From the NCBI GenBank assembly GCA_034336665.1, contig JAPFBE010000002.1, forward strand, positions 16,098,906-16,162,905: a DNA stretch of 64,000 nucleotides. The letters are read 5' to 3'. The stretch is from Luscinia megarhynchos. Lineage: Eukaryota; Chordata; Aves; Passeriformes; Turdidae. The notes under the pieces are model-generated. The model was not told where the DNA came from. It did not search any database and worked only from the letters and a program-made list of their open reading frames with translations. Positions within the stretch are counted from its first letter, which is position 1; each line of letters starts with the position of its first letter. A program made the translations under genes and the position numbers. Shown one piece after another: positions 51,501 through 64,000 of the stretch.

Positions 51501-52788
51501 CATACTCTTTAATTTTGATTTCACCAAAACTATCAAAAGCACTCATGAATCACCTCACTGGGTCTGTTTCCATGAATAAGTAAAGAACATAATTATGAAA
51601 TAAAGAAATAAGTCTTGCTGGCAAATATAAGGCCACCAGGACTCACATTAAATTCAGCAAGAAATAACTAAATGTTCATTTTTTAATAAATTACCTTTTT
51701 AGGTAATTTAGCTTCATACTGCTTCCTACATGTCAAGAACAGCCATAAATATTTTCCTTAAAATTACATTTTCCCCAAACAACAAAACCTTGATTACATA
51801 ACACAACCATATAACTATCAAAATGTTCACAGCCAACAAGTCAGCACAAAGATTTGAACATGATTAAGTGCCATGTTCAAATAGAATAGGATTTTAAAGC
51901 AAATCACCAACAATTTTAACAGTCTTATTTCAGGTGCCTGATTTCAGACTTCATGAAGTGGCCAGAGGATGGTTGCTCCCTGTCTCAGAGGTCAGGAGGC
52001 AAGTGACAGAACTTGAGGCAGTACAAATCAGCAGTGGTATTTGAAAACCTCTGTCAGCAGGATTAATGCATGTTTGCGTGCTTTTATTACTGAGAACACC
52101 AGTCCAAACATATCTAGAGCAGACCTTTAAAAACACTGGATTTGTATGTAAAGCACATTTTGACATGGATTAGTTGAAAAGCAAAGTAGGGAGGCGCTTT
52201 GACATTCAAAGGCTAAAGCAATATGACAGGGATTGGATCAAGTGTTCATCAGTGCCAATGGTTGTCCTTTTGTTCATACCAGCAAACAGCAGATCATTCC
52301 ATAGGGCATGGATAAAGTGAGTATGGCTTCAGGATTTCACACTGTCTGTAAACACATGATTATTTTTCTTGGTGTTTTTAACAGACAATGTTGATATGTG
52401 ACCCATCAGAGGTACTGTAATGGCTGTCAGGCAGAGGTTCTCCAATCCTCTTTCAAGGATCATTTCACACCAGATTTTTGTACTGGAATGACTATTTTAT
52501 CAGCATAATTCCCTACACAAGCTCCAGGAAAGGTGCACCTGTGTTAATATATAGTACCTGCACCCATCTGAGTGCCACTAACTTCAATAACAGCATAGAT
52601 TTTTGTAAAGTCAAATTAAATTTTAATGCCCCTACCATCACACCCTGGCAAGCCCATAAAATCAGTGTTCCTCAAGTTCATATATTAAAGCAATTGTAGA
52701 GAAATATATATATTGATCTATACACAACAAGAAATCACATCCAGTACCTCTGCCACTGAGTGAATTTTCCTAACTGAAAACAGGTATT

Positions 52789-53520
52789 TCATACCATCAC
52801 AAAACAATTCAGGTGGGAAGGGACCTCAGAAAACCTCTAGTCCAGCCTCCTGCTCAAATCAGGACCAGCTATGGGATCAGACTGAGTCTTTAGGGCTTTG
52901 AAGTGTAAAGTACTGGAAACCTTCAAGGAGAGAGTCTACACAGCTTCTATGAGCAACACCTTTCATTGCTTCACTGTCCTTGAAGGAAACAAGTCAGTCT
53001 ACATCACTCTTGATTCAACTTGTTCCTATTGCCTCTCATCCTCTCACCATTTTCCACTGTGAAGAATCTACTACATGAAAGCCACCTCCAAAACCACCTT
53101 TTCTCAAGCCTGAATGAGCTTCCCTCAGCTTCTCCTCAGAGGGCAAATGCTCCTGCCCTGATGGCTGTGGTGCCTCAACACTGAATTTCAGGTTTCTGAT
53201 GTTCCTCCTGCACTGGGGGGAGTGGGTGCTGCAGGTGTAACTGGAGTATCTGAAAGTGCTCTAAGGATCACTGAGTAGAGGCAGCCAATTCCTTCTCCTG
53301 ATCTGGTCATGCTTTCATCCATGCAGCCCAGGATGCTGTGGTCTCCCCTGCAGCCAGGTGTGCTGCTGTGGGTACCCAGCTTGCTGCCCACCACACCCCC
53401 AGGGCCTTCCCAGAGAGCTGCTCTCTGGCCTGTCAGTCCCCAGCCTGGGGTTCCTCCTGCCTGGGTGCAGGGCTCTGCATTTGTACATGTTGAACTGCTC
53501 CTCTGGTTGTCCACTCAGCC
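52789..53520 (-). mobile_element. CR1 fragment, 3' region (antisense on the + strand)
   Basis: About 730 bp reading, on the + strand, the reverse complement of a CR1 3' end. It opens with caggtgggaagggacctcag and ctctagtccagcctcctgct. Next come a tract equivalent to the CR1 ORF2 C-terminus (ttgcctctcatcctctcacc; cctcagcttctcctcagagg) and a GC-rich inner part (gtgcagggctctgcatttgt acatgttgaactgc) typical of chicken CR1. The element lies in the same orientation as HIVEP1. The inner boundary at about 53520 is approximate. Confidence 0.8.
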
Positions 53521-56500
53521 AACCTCACCTGGATACAGCAATAACAGTGGGAAACAGCGTCCCCTTGTCCCCCACTCTATAACAGAAGCCATTTTATCAT
53601 AGTTATCAGAGCTTGCATCAGTTTCCATTGTTGTGAGACTGGGATAGATAAAGCTGAATGTCTGCAAAATATTTTTGCTCACATTCATATCCAACACACG
53701 GTTTGCATGCTTCCACAGGTCTTCATCTTGTTAAGTCATCATGATCAGAATGCACATCAATGAAACATTCTTTCACTACACCAGGAACAGCATCCCCAGG
53801 AATCCATCTTTTCTATTTTCCTTTTTGCTTAATTCCTTTTCCCATTTGCACTTTCATTGTGAAACAAATCCCACCACTAAATTCTGCTCACATTTCATCT
53901 TACTAATGGCAAAACTAACAGGCCCCTCAAAAAAACCAATGCAATATAAAAACATTCTGCTGATATGGAATTTTGGGGTTTTCAACTACAGATATTCCAA
54001 GAAATACCTATATTGCTGGCTACAAAAAATAAGCAATTGCTAAGAACTGGCAAATATTATTTAATAATGTTTAGTACAAATGGTAAGGTTCAAAGTCCAC
54101 AATCTACTGTTTCCAGTAATTCCATGTTTACAGGAGTGAATTGTGAAGGTATGTGAAGGTAATATTGAGGAAAGGAAGAAGCATTTCTTGCCTTTGAGTA
54201 ATGTTTCTCTCAAATAACAGGCCTGCCCATTCTTCTCTTGTGAGGGAGAGAAAAGCTGGTGTGGGAGTGAGCAAGGGGCTCCTCAGCCCCCAGGTTTCAG
54301 GACCTCCCTCACCAGTGTTCAAGTTGCAAAGTTACACTGAAGCTGAAAGGGGAGAATAATGCTCTGGACCAATCGAAGCTACAGTGAAGAGATACAGATA
54401 TGATCCAGTCATTAATTCAAACCATAAAAGAACCAGGAACACACATAACCTCCTAAGTGAAATACAGCAACTGACAGGTTTAAAGGTTCCAGTCACAAAG
54501 GTGTCCTCTGGGCTAGTCCTCACATATGGTGAAACACCATTGCGAGGGCAGAGGGCAGAGCAGATCAGCTTTATAAATTGTGCAATAACATTTTAGCATA
54601 AGGAAAGGGAGACACCTTCGCCCCCAGGCACAGGGCTTGGACTTATCAGGAAGCTCTTCCCTGATACAGTTTCATCTCAGGTGTGAGAGCCTGCCAACCC
54701 TTGTTTGGCCTTGGGACAGGTAAAGAGTAAATGATAAGCTGCAGTCTGGGGCTGTCTTCATGGTGGCATCTTTTCAGGACAAGCTTGACTTCTGATGAAA
54801 TGTAAAGGAATAAATGCCCTATGCAAACAAGACCATGAAATACCTCCTTTAGAACAGTTCTGTCCCATTTGGTGCATCTAGCATCTCAAGTAAAGAAAGT
54901 AACAACCAGCAGATTTTTAGCCATAAAATCAGCATGCTTGATGAGGAAGACCCTGAAGATCAAACAGGAATAAACATCTGACAACTGAGGTAACATGAGA
55001 GCCTCAACTGAGAAATTCCAACGTCCATATGCAAACAGGAATCAAATGCAACACTTCGACACATCTGAAAATCTCTGAGCAAAGCGAAATAGGATTTTTC
55101 CCCCAAAAAGAATTAATTTCCTGCCCAGCATGACACACATTAAGTGAAATGCAACATTTGATACTGATGGAGATTTCCCACCGTTATTGTGGTGTAAGAA
55201 ACCAGCAAAGGCTGAACCACTCTGACTAGACATTCACTAAAAAACAAAGGAAAAGCAATGCAAACACAGCAGACACTGATGGCACAGGCTATGGTTAATG
55301 CCTAACTACACACATGAAATGGAAATATATGAACATTCAGCAAGGGCGTATAGTACAGCACTTTAAACATCCTGAAAAAAAATTTAAATGTTTGCCATAT
55401 TAAGGCATATAGGCCTGTGGCATTAATGTACTGGCTCTCTCTGCATTATAGCTCTTTAACAACTCTATATTCCTAATCTACACAGAATCCTCCATACTAA
55501 TCTTAGAAAAGTAATCACAATTTAGGTGCTGTTAAGATAAAGCACATTGACTATGAGTAGGTGTCGAGACAATGCTACGATAACTCACATCACCAGCAAT
55601 CACAGCCTGAGAAGTTCTTCCTTGCTGGGCACTCCAAAGACAAGCAAAAAGACAGGATGACTCCCAAAAGGCATATTAATGAGCTCCCAGTCAAAGCCAA
55701 AGGAGAAACCAGTTCCACCTAATTATCCATGTAAAAATAAAAGCTGCCTAAATATAAATCATTACAGCAAGTACACTGCCAGAAATTAACTAAAACAGCT
55801 CAGGGATATCCGGAAATTTTCCTTGAGTGCCAGGCAATGCTGTCAACAGTTTCATAACTAAAGTACCTGCCTATAATTTACGGGTGTCCAGTTGTTACTG
55901 GAAAGTTAGGATTTGGCTAGGAAATCATCAGAACAACTTCCACCTCTAACACTGCTTTAAGAAGAAAAGCCATGAAAACAGAATGACAGGTTCATGAAAC
56001 AGCAGCCAGTCTAAGGGTTTTCAGCAACTGCTACATGGCCAGATGAGACACTGAATACAAAATATCCAAACAGGAGTCTGGGAGACAAAAAACAGAAATG
56101 AAAGGAACAAGATGTTAACTAAGCCATCCTTGCATATAATAATGTTCAAACAGAACAAGCTCCTCAGTCACATTCTCTGCATTTCTTTAACATAATCTTT
56201 CATTTGAAAAGCAGGGATCAAATGGAGCAATTTCCATACTGCCTGTAGCAATTCACTAGGAATGAAGAGCAGTAAAGAGCTCACACCTAACAACCTTATT
56301 TAAAGACAGAGAAAGGAATAGGAGGTTTGGCAAAGAGCTAGGAGAAGTCCCTTACAGCAGGTCTTTCTTTTGGGACTAAATGGTGCTTTTAACATGACAA
56401 ATGCAGAGTAAAAGTCCATTTGACTGAAATCTAGATGTCCTAACCAAGGAATATCCAGACTCTGGAAACTGTTTTTTCGCGTTGCAGGCGGGAATGATGA

Positions 56501-58756
56501 TCTTTCCCAGGGTGGGTGTGCTTCAGCATCAGTGGGAGGCTCCCAATTCTGAGACCTCCGAGCTACTCAGAGTCCTTCCCCCAGCCTCACCTGCCCTTTA
56601 TCCACAAATGTGCACAGTCTCTCTTTTTGCCCTCTCACACATCTCACACACATGTTCAAGGAGATTCCTAGGAAAGGCTCCATCCAGGTCGGCCCATAAG
56701 CATATAGTTATTAAGAGACTGGTACATTTTATCCAAGTCATCACTCATCATCCATTTATATATTATATTTTCCCTTCCAAAGCAGACCAAAGGAAACTAA
56801 CAACTCCCTGAGCTAAAGGAGTATCAGGAAAGTATAAAAAAAAACCCCACTCATTACTCATATGCAAGGCAGACTACAAGGAAGCTAACAAGTAAAAACC
56901 TTGCATTTCCACAACTGGCTTGCTCCCAGCTCACATCAGCTAAAATTAGCACCCTATTGAATTTACTACGCGCGTGTGCGTAGGTATGCTCTCAAATTAG
57001 CCAGTTTGTTAGCTCAGCATCCTCCCACCACAAAAATGAGCTTGTTCTGGCCTCAGATTCTATAAAGTTGAAAGAAATCCTTCTATTCATTAAAGCAGGA
57101 CTAAGCTCAAAATGTTGCTGTGTCTGAAAACATAGCCACTGATTTAACAATGTACTGTACAGTGGATTTGGAATAGATACTTTCCATTTACTTCCATCTG
57201 GGAGATGTTTTTCCAATGATTGTTTTATAATGTTAATTTATAAAATGTCCCTTTGAAAATTATACTTGCAGGTTGGAATCTCTTCTGCTGAATTGTCACT
57301 CAGAAAATTTGCTATACTTGTCAGGAGAAGTCAAAATACTATTACTTTATTATCTCATTAATGCTTTAACCAAATTCTCACAATAGCTCCAAAGGATGAA
57401 TTTCAATTTAAAACTGTAAATCTGTTTGTCTGCCTGTCAAAACAACACCAGCTCTTGCTATGTCTAGCACAAGCAATGGATATACCAAGCAGATTTCAGC
57501 TGCTAGTAGTCTAAACTAAATGTACTAACCGAAGAAAATTAAAATAGAAATAACAGATACAGACATTGACTCACAACACAGGAGGTTTACAGGAGCCAGA
57601 AAACTTCCCTGGGTTAAGCTCATATTCTAATGTTGTCTCTCAGAGCACAGAACACGTAAACAATCTCCATTTTTATCAGTTTGCCCCCACTGCCTAAGTG
57701 GGGACATTAAAATGTACTCAACCATTGAAGACAAGAGCAAAGAAAAATGAGGTTAAATGATATCAGAGACTATTTCTGTTCCCACAGAAGTGAGAAGAGT
57801 TTTCTCACTGTTCTTTGTGGGCACAAGCCCCTGCATTGAATGTGCCTGAAGACAGAAAGAACCTTTCAAGTTGTCACTGTTGTTATTAGCAGCACTGTTC
57901 CTTCAATGTGAAGTCCTTCAATGTGAAAACATCAGAGATTTTAAGAATAGATGTGATTTTATGAAAACGTGACATCTTATATGACATGAGCTATAGACAC
58001 AAATAGTTCCTGCATTAAGCTAATCATAGATGTCTGAGCTGATGTAAATATTTTAGGAAGACATTTCAGCCTTGAATTAAAGCCTTATAGATTGACACGC
58101 AGAGAACAATTTAAATAAACTACCTCTCAGATGTATTGACATACTTAAACGCAGACACAAATATCTGATGAAATCAGGTATCAGGAAAATGCACAAGTGA
58201 ATTGCTTGAAATCTCACTGCTAAGTGGTAGTTTTGAACACTTGGAAAGTAAAAGCAAGGTATTTCTGGTGTATGTCAAAAAATAAAAAAGCTAATCCTCT
58301 CACCAGCATTAAGTAACAAACACAACGTTACTGTACCTTGCCATTTTTGAAGATTATACACTCCCATTTAGAATGATTGTATTTCTAGCCCATGGGGTTG
58401 TTGAAGATAAGGATGAAAAGATGAAAAAAATAAAATAAAACTTTGGACCTCAGTTACATACCTTGCCCAAGAGTAATGTGGTTCCCTACAAATACAAAAC
58501 AGAAAGAAAATGTTTTGAACTAATGATAGTACATTAGTACCACACAACAACAAAGAATCCTGAGAGCTCCTGTGCCTGTGAACCTCCTGGAAAAATTCAG
58601 GGAGACATCTGTGGAAGATGACGTCACACTAAGCTAGTAAATCAAAACATGTAAATTGTTTAGCACCACATTTCCAGATTTTTGTTTCATATCTCCCCTT
58701 CTCATTCCACTTCCTATTTCCCCCAAGTGAAAGAATACAGTATTGACTGCAGCTGT

Positions 58757-58908
58757 CTGGCTGTGTTCAATGCCAGGTTTGATGAGCCTTTGAGCAACCT
58801 AGTCTAGTGAAAGGTGTTCCTGCCCATGGCAGGGGGGTCTGGAAGAGGCTAGAACTAGATGATCTTTAAGGTCCCTTCCAAACCAAACCATTCCATGATT
58901 CTGTGATA
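58757..58908 (+). mobile_element. CR1 3' tail fragment (sense)
   Basis: About 150 bp of classic CR1 3' end: gatgagcctttgagcaacct, agtctagtgaaaggtgttcc, tgcccatggcaggggggtct, then actagatgatctttaaggtc and the terminal ttccatgattctgtgat. It is among the better preserved CR1 tails in the window. It contains an extra ggaagaggct segment relative to the usual tail. Confidence 0.9.
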
Positions 58909-60929
58909 GCCTAGGGAGCAGGGCACACAACCAGCATGCAGCTCTCCCACCTGCTTTTTTGGAGAGGTGTAGTGGCAGAAGGCAGGAATGGGAGTGTCCA
59001 TGAGGAGGGCAGAGGAGGGAAGTGACCTGGCTGCTCCTTTGGGGCAGATGGTGGGCTGGTGAGAGCTGTCTGCAAGCTGGAACATGACAACATGAAAATA
59101 GCAGCTATCTTTAAGGTAAGACAGATGCAATGATTTGTTCTCTAACCATAATGCTGATATATATAAATAATTTATTTCAAATTCCCTCTATAATTTTGTC
59201 AACAACGTGCATTCATTTAACAAGAGGGATAATAAAGAGGGGTTTGCAAGAACTCTGAAGATACAAAATATGTCTACCACGAATCTGAAGCAGAACATAT
59301 ATTTGTGAACTAAAGTCTCGTGCATGCATTTATAAAGACAAACTTTCTCACTCAAATCTCAGTACTGTTCAGTTTACTAGAAAAATAACATTCTGGTTAA
59401 AAAAACAGCAGATGGGCAAGCAAGGTAAAGGGCATTTAATTTTGGTTGCCTCTCCTCCATGCCAACACACTGCTTTGAAGGGACTGCACGTGTGGGAGGG
59501 GAACATATGTGCATGTGGATTGTGCATCTCAGAGACTATCTGGAGGTGAACCCAATCTCTACTTTCTTTTCTCTTTCTACGCACGACAGCTCAAAGGTCC
59601 CCTCGCTCCATGGGTGGTTCCACACAGCTATACTGGGACTGAAGGAAGCAAATGGAGAATTATGTTCTGCACACAAGCAGTAACTACAGAGCCACTCCAC
59701 CAAACACTGCTTCAACCTTTAGGCTTCAGAGACAGATCAACATCCACTGAAAATAATGATGGAGGCTTCAGGCAGCTCCATGACAGAGGCTGGAAATAAA
59801 GGTGTACTTCAACAGCACCCCAGGAGTTGCTTGGACCTTCCTGGAGTCCAAATCAGGACTTTGAATGGTTCTGTTGAGGTGGTTTGTTAGTGAGCACTGA
59901 CAGAACCTCTGGCCATTTGAACAATCACTGATGGAGTCACGCAAAACTTTCCAACCTGCCAACAATATTGCTGTATCTCAAGATACACATGAAGAGAATC
60001 TACTTATATCAAAGCACTCTGGAAAGACAGCTGATTTGGGTGAAATTCTGATACTGTCTTAGGGATAAACCTGTGGTACTTCTGAAAGGAAATGCTATTA
60101 TCAAGATAGATCTGCCACAACCAGCCTCTGGAAAAAGTGAGAACAACTTATCTGCACAGACCAGAAAGTGAACAGCTATGCTGAGGATCTGAAAATGATG
60201 ACACAGAAGAATGAACAGCTTAGTATTTACATTCTTGCATCTCCAGCTGAAGGCAAGAAATTGAAAAAGCTCTTTAAGGAATGTGGGAAGGATGGGGTGA
60301 GAAACTACAGCAACTTGACTGATAGGCAAATGACAGACTCGAATAGGTGCTAAATAGACCTTAGCACAGATCCTTTAACTCAAGTGGGTACTCCAAAATG
60401 AGCACTCATTATCAGAACTGGCAAACTGCAAGGGACAAACATAATGTCCTGAACAGATCTGGAACTTAAGTAACAGCTTATTCCTTTCTCATATTTATGG
60501 CATTGCCTTTACTGGGGGCAAGAGTAGGTGTGCTGCAACAAATGGAGTCACTAGAACATGGATCCTCCTTGTTCATGCTATGGAGCACAGACCTTGAAGG
60601 AAAGGTGACATTCAAGAGGTAACTGTTCCCATGCTTTGTCTGAATAAAGTCAGCTGCAATTGTTGACGTAGCATGTAATACAAAGCCTCAAATCCGTAAC
60701 AGGAAAAAAAAAAGGCTTTTCCTTGAAGCTAGACAGAGAGACACCTTTCTGGGAAGAAATATGAGAAGAGACTGGCAGATGTCTGCATACCTGAAAGAAG
60801 GTCTGGAAGTATGAGCTCAGGATGGATTTGTTATACCGTAATACAGCCTGCAGAGACAATCAGTAACCTATTTAAAATTCTACCTATTGAATAGGTACAG
60901 GCAGTACATTCGTCTCCCCCTTTCCTCTA

Positions 60930-61511
60930 TGTGCTCATTATGGCTAGGATAGAGCTAATTTTCTTCACAGATGCTCGTATGGGATTGTGTTTTGGATTTG
61001 TGCTGAACACAGGGTTGTTAACACAGGGATGTTTTCATTACTCCTGACCAGGGCTTGCACTGTGTCAGGGCCTTTTCTACTCCCCACACCTCCCCACCAG
61101 CCAGTGGGCTGGGGGTGCACAAGGAGCTGGGAGGTGACACAGCCAGGACAGCCAACCCCAGCTCATCCAAGGGATATTCCAGACCATATGGCACCATGCT
61201 CAGCATATAAAGCCGGGGGGGAAAGGAGGAAAGGAGGTGGACAGGAGGAATGATGGAATTTGTTACTGGACAAATGCCAGTGGACCTCTGCTTACCTGGA
61301 GATGGAAGAACACTTGCCCACTGATGTGAAGTGGTGAATGAGTTATTAGTTTTACTTTGCTTGAGTGCCTTTTGCTTTATCTATTAAATTGTCTTAATCT
61401 CCATCCAGTTTTCTCACTTTTACTATTGTGATTCTCTCCCCCATCCCACTTTGGGGGAGTAAGGGAGTAGCTGTGTGGGGCTTAGTTGCCAGCTGGGGTT
61501 AAACCTTGATA
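60930..61511 (+). mobile_element. Solo LTR of an avian endogenous retrovirus
   Basis: A non-coding long terminal repeat of about 580 bp. It opens tgtgctcattatggctagga and closes near gctggggttaaacc. In LTR order it carries a TATA box (TATAAA at 61206-61211), an ATTAAA polyadenylation signal (61383-61388) and a pyrimidine-rich block with cccccatcccactttggggg. This order and wording match a common bird LTR family beginning TGTGCTGGTTTTGGCTGGGA. I cannot name the subfamily with certainty. No gag, pol or env sequence flanks it, and no primer-binding site follows, so it is a solo LTR or a truncated relic. I could not confirm target-site duplications. Confidence 0.82.
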
Positions 61512-62707
61512 CTGCAGGAAGTCAAAAACTCGATCAAACAATAAGCAGCAGCTTATTCAGAGGGATGAATTCACACCTGACAAACTACCAGGACAGCCTG
61601 CAAGTCTAAACTCCAATGAGGCTGATGGACACATGCAAGTCTCCAGTCCATCCCAGACCACCCTGTAGTCTGAGGACAGCAATAGCCATGAATGAGTAGG
61701 AGAGCAAAGAAATCCATCTTCCATCTTACCCAGAAATTTATCATTGATCTTTTTGTCTGTGACACAGCAAGAAGCAGTTACCTGAAATGATGGAGTCCTA
61801 ACAGTCTGAGAGACCCCAGGACTGGTAGGTAATACTGAGGATACATCAGGCCAGAGTTGAGCCTTTTGGAAATCTTTCATTCATTTTCTGGCAAATATTG
61901 GTGCTACTAGAGTTTGTCACCAACTTGAGCTCCTGAAACATTTTCAAAAGCAGAGAGAGAGATATTTAGGTGGCAGTCAGCATTGCTGACACCAAGTAGG
62001 GAGACAGCCAAGTTAGTTCCACTAGTCCTCAGGAACGCGATGATGGTGTTGGTGGTGCTGATGTACCTGGGACCCAGAGTGCTGTGACAGGCAAAGAACT
62101 GATCCAATGGATAAAGCAGGAAACAAATGCTTACAGCGCTTCAGAGGCTGGGCTGTTTCTGAGGATGACCAAATGAGATGCCTCTGTGGTGATCACAATC
62201 TGACAGAACCTGATTTAACTTGTCTGGAAGCAAGAAGACAGACAGACATCCTTGGAACGGCTTTCTTAGGAGGGTGGCCACTGGCAGATCACAGATAAAG
62301 CAGCTGCATTCACCTGAATGCTTTCCACCCCACAATATCCACTGAGTCCCACACCACAGAAAACTTTCACTGCATTTTCAAGGAGAGATTTTGTGTAGCT
62401 CAAGCTCATCATCCCTACCAGATATTAAAGAACACCATGTGGAGCAAGACCTTCACTATCACACTTAATTAAACCCTGTACATGTGCCAGAAGTTGAAAT
62501 TCAGCCCCCAAAGTAGAGGTACACCTAGGGTGTAAAAGAGCATTGGGAGATAGCAGCAAAAATAAGGAGAAGCAGTTCCTCCTGAAAATTCAGAGGCAAG
62601 TGGGCAGCAGAGAGAAAATGAAAAGACATGAGAATTAGCCACCTTGCACACTCACTGAGCAGGAAGCTGAGCACAGCCCCTAATGAACATGTTTCTTGTC
62701 TCAAGTG

Positions 62708-62755
62708 ATTATTTGAATCATTATTTGAATAATTTGGATAATTTGAATAATTTGT
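62708..62755. repeat. ATTTGAATA imperfect tandem repeat
   Basis: Four to five imperfect copies of attatttgaat / aatttgaata in a row. Confidence 0.8.
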
Positions 62756-64000
62756 GAACTGTCACTTCAAAAAATAAAAAAGCAATTGCAACTTTATACT
62801 AAACAACCAAAATGCAAACTTGAAAACTATGTCTGCCCATTTGCTGTCTCATTTGTGCCTGAGTCCTACTCCAATTTGAACTTAATTGGATTAATATAGC
62901 TAATGGCAACATGAGGTGTTAAATATATGTATTTCTGTAGTCAATTAAATTCAACTTAAATCCCACACATGTATAAAGTTATGACTGATCAGTGCACAAT
63001 GCTACTCAATAGAAACTCAGCATGAAAACTTATGAAAAAATCCTCCCCACAAATACATTGTGCCACTGACAGGTCCTCTGACAGAGCAGCAGTTAACTTA
63101 TGATAAATTCCACAAAGTTACATTTCTTAATCATTTCAGATAGGAAATAAACAAATCTAAAGTGATCTAGATGAACTGAAAACCCAAATAAATTAACTAA
63201 GAGGAAAAATATACAATCATACTTCACACGAATCTGTATACACTGGATTGTGATTTACAATAACTTATGTGAATATGTGCATAATTTTGTTTATTTGTTT
63301 AGCTCAAAACATGTATTTTCCTTTTTTCAGCAGCCTTCAGAGCCTAAAGCTTCAAATAAATAATTTTGTTTACTTCATATTACCAAGAATGTGATCTCTT
63401 CAAGCATTTAAGAAACTAAAAAACCCCACAGTGGCAGAGGATAGTTTTAATTTGAAAAGAGTAACTTTATTACCTCAGTTATCTCTATATCAGTTTTCAA
63501 TGTAAAAGTTTATTTTTCAATTTCCAGACATAAGAATTTAGGCCAGAAGCCAAAAATTAAGTCAAATCCTTCTTTGATTCTGAGATGCTTGAAAGCTGAG
63601 TGCTACCACCACATAAACCTTTGTAACCCCATCCCTTTCAGAGTACATTGCTAAGTTTACCTTAGAGAATTTATCTTCCTCTATGCAAAGATGTTACTGG
63701 GCCACATGTGAGAACAAATGCCTGAAAGCAGAGGTTAGCTTCCCTTCAGCTTGAACATGTCCATCCCAAAAAATCATCCAGAGCAATACTCCTTTTGTGA
63801 GACCAACAGCAACAAGAACAGACAGCTATACCTTACGTGCCAAATTTTCCACGTTTGGATGACAATACCACTTATCTATGATATATCAAATAGAAATACA
63901 TAAGAAATATTCAATAGAATGCCTAGTTTGTTTAAAAGTCTCTGCAAACATTCGAAGGTCTGCAATCCAGCCACTTATATTTTATCTTTTCTACTTTTTA

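Larger units (their letters stand above)
46702..64000 (-). other. HIVEP1: Intron upstream of the HIVEP1 giant exon (partial, continues beyond the window)
   Basis: The minus-strand acceptor gttttaacag abuts the giant exon at 46701 and requires an upstream exon ending in the first base of a Glu codon. By comparison with human, that exon carries the initiator Met and about 32 codons starting MPRTKQIHPRNL. I searched this stretch by eye for that sequence and did not find it, so the start codon, promoter and 5' UTR are probably outside the window. Apart from the CR1 and LTR pieces listed separately, 46.7-64 kb shows no recognisable gene. Confidence 0.75.

Noticed and set aside
60168..60353. Lys/Glu-rich 61-codon frame that looks gene-like
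   Set aside because: The translation (starting MNSYAEDLKMMTQKNEQLS) is mildly suggestive of a coiled coil, but there is no family match I can name and no flanking coding signal.
61512..62300. Internal retroviral coding sequence next to the LTR
   Set aside because: No primer-binding site, polypurine tract or retroviral protein similarity is visible after the LTR, and the open frames are short and unrelated.
46739..64000. First coding exon of HIVEP1 (MPRTKQIHPRNL...)
   Set aside because: No minus-strand stretch with this start and a phase-1 donor could be found by eye; probably beyond the right edge.

Overview
This is a vertebrate nuclear window, almost certainly from a bird and probably a songbird. 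Its repeats are CR1 non-LTR retrotransposons, including the typical avian CR1 3' tail, plus one avian endogenous-retrovirus LTR. The only protein-coding gene I can support is the 3' part of HIVEP1 (human immunodeficiency virus type I enhancer-binding protein 1, also ZAS1 or Schnurri-1), on the minus strand. HIVEP1 is a host transcription factor despite its name.

Layout, left to right on the + strand. Positions 1-15.4 kb lie downstream of HIVEP1: intergenic, AT-rich, with two CR1 tails and no convincing gene. Positions 15.4-15.76 kb are the likely 3' UTR. Six coding exons follow in reverse order: terminal exon 15761-16870, acidic exon 19700-20217, zinc-finger exons 30932-31036 and 33043-33218, a short exon 34564-34697, and the giant exon 40758-46701. 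From 46702 to the right edge is the intron in front of the giant exon. The first coding exon (about 32 codons by comparison with human HIVEP1) was not found and should lie upstream of the window.

The exons join with consistent phases (1, 0, 2, 1, 1, 0) and give about 2,660 codons, close to the roughly 2,700-residue human protein less its first exon. The protein keeps the family plan: ZAS-N zinc-finger pair, central single finger, basic nuclear-localisation stretch, ZAS-C finger pair, acidic stretch, and proline/glycine/serine-rich C-terminus. One intron uses a GC-AG donor.

The main anomaly is two single-base insertions about 260 bp apart in the giant exon (42839-42844 and 42577-42579). Each shifts the frame by +1, and together they break an otherwise continuous conserved reading frame. 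Assembly or base-calling error is the simplest explanation, but a real allele cannot be excluded here.

Introns hold an approximately 1.6-kb degenerate CR1 copy (22-23.6 kb), an antisense CR1 block (52.8-53.5 kb), a CR1 tail (58.8 kb), a solo LTR (60.93-61.51 kb), a 98-bp relic with both ends of a related LTR (48.47 kb), and several microsatellites. I see no new multi-gene system. The best leads are the double frameshift, the GC-AG intron, the mini-LTR and a few candidate conserved non-coding segments.
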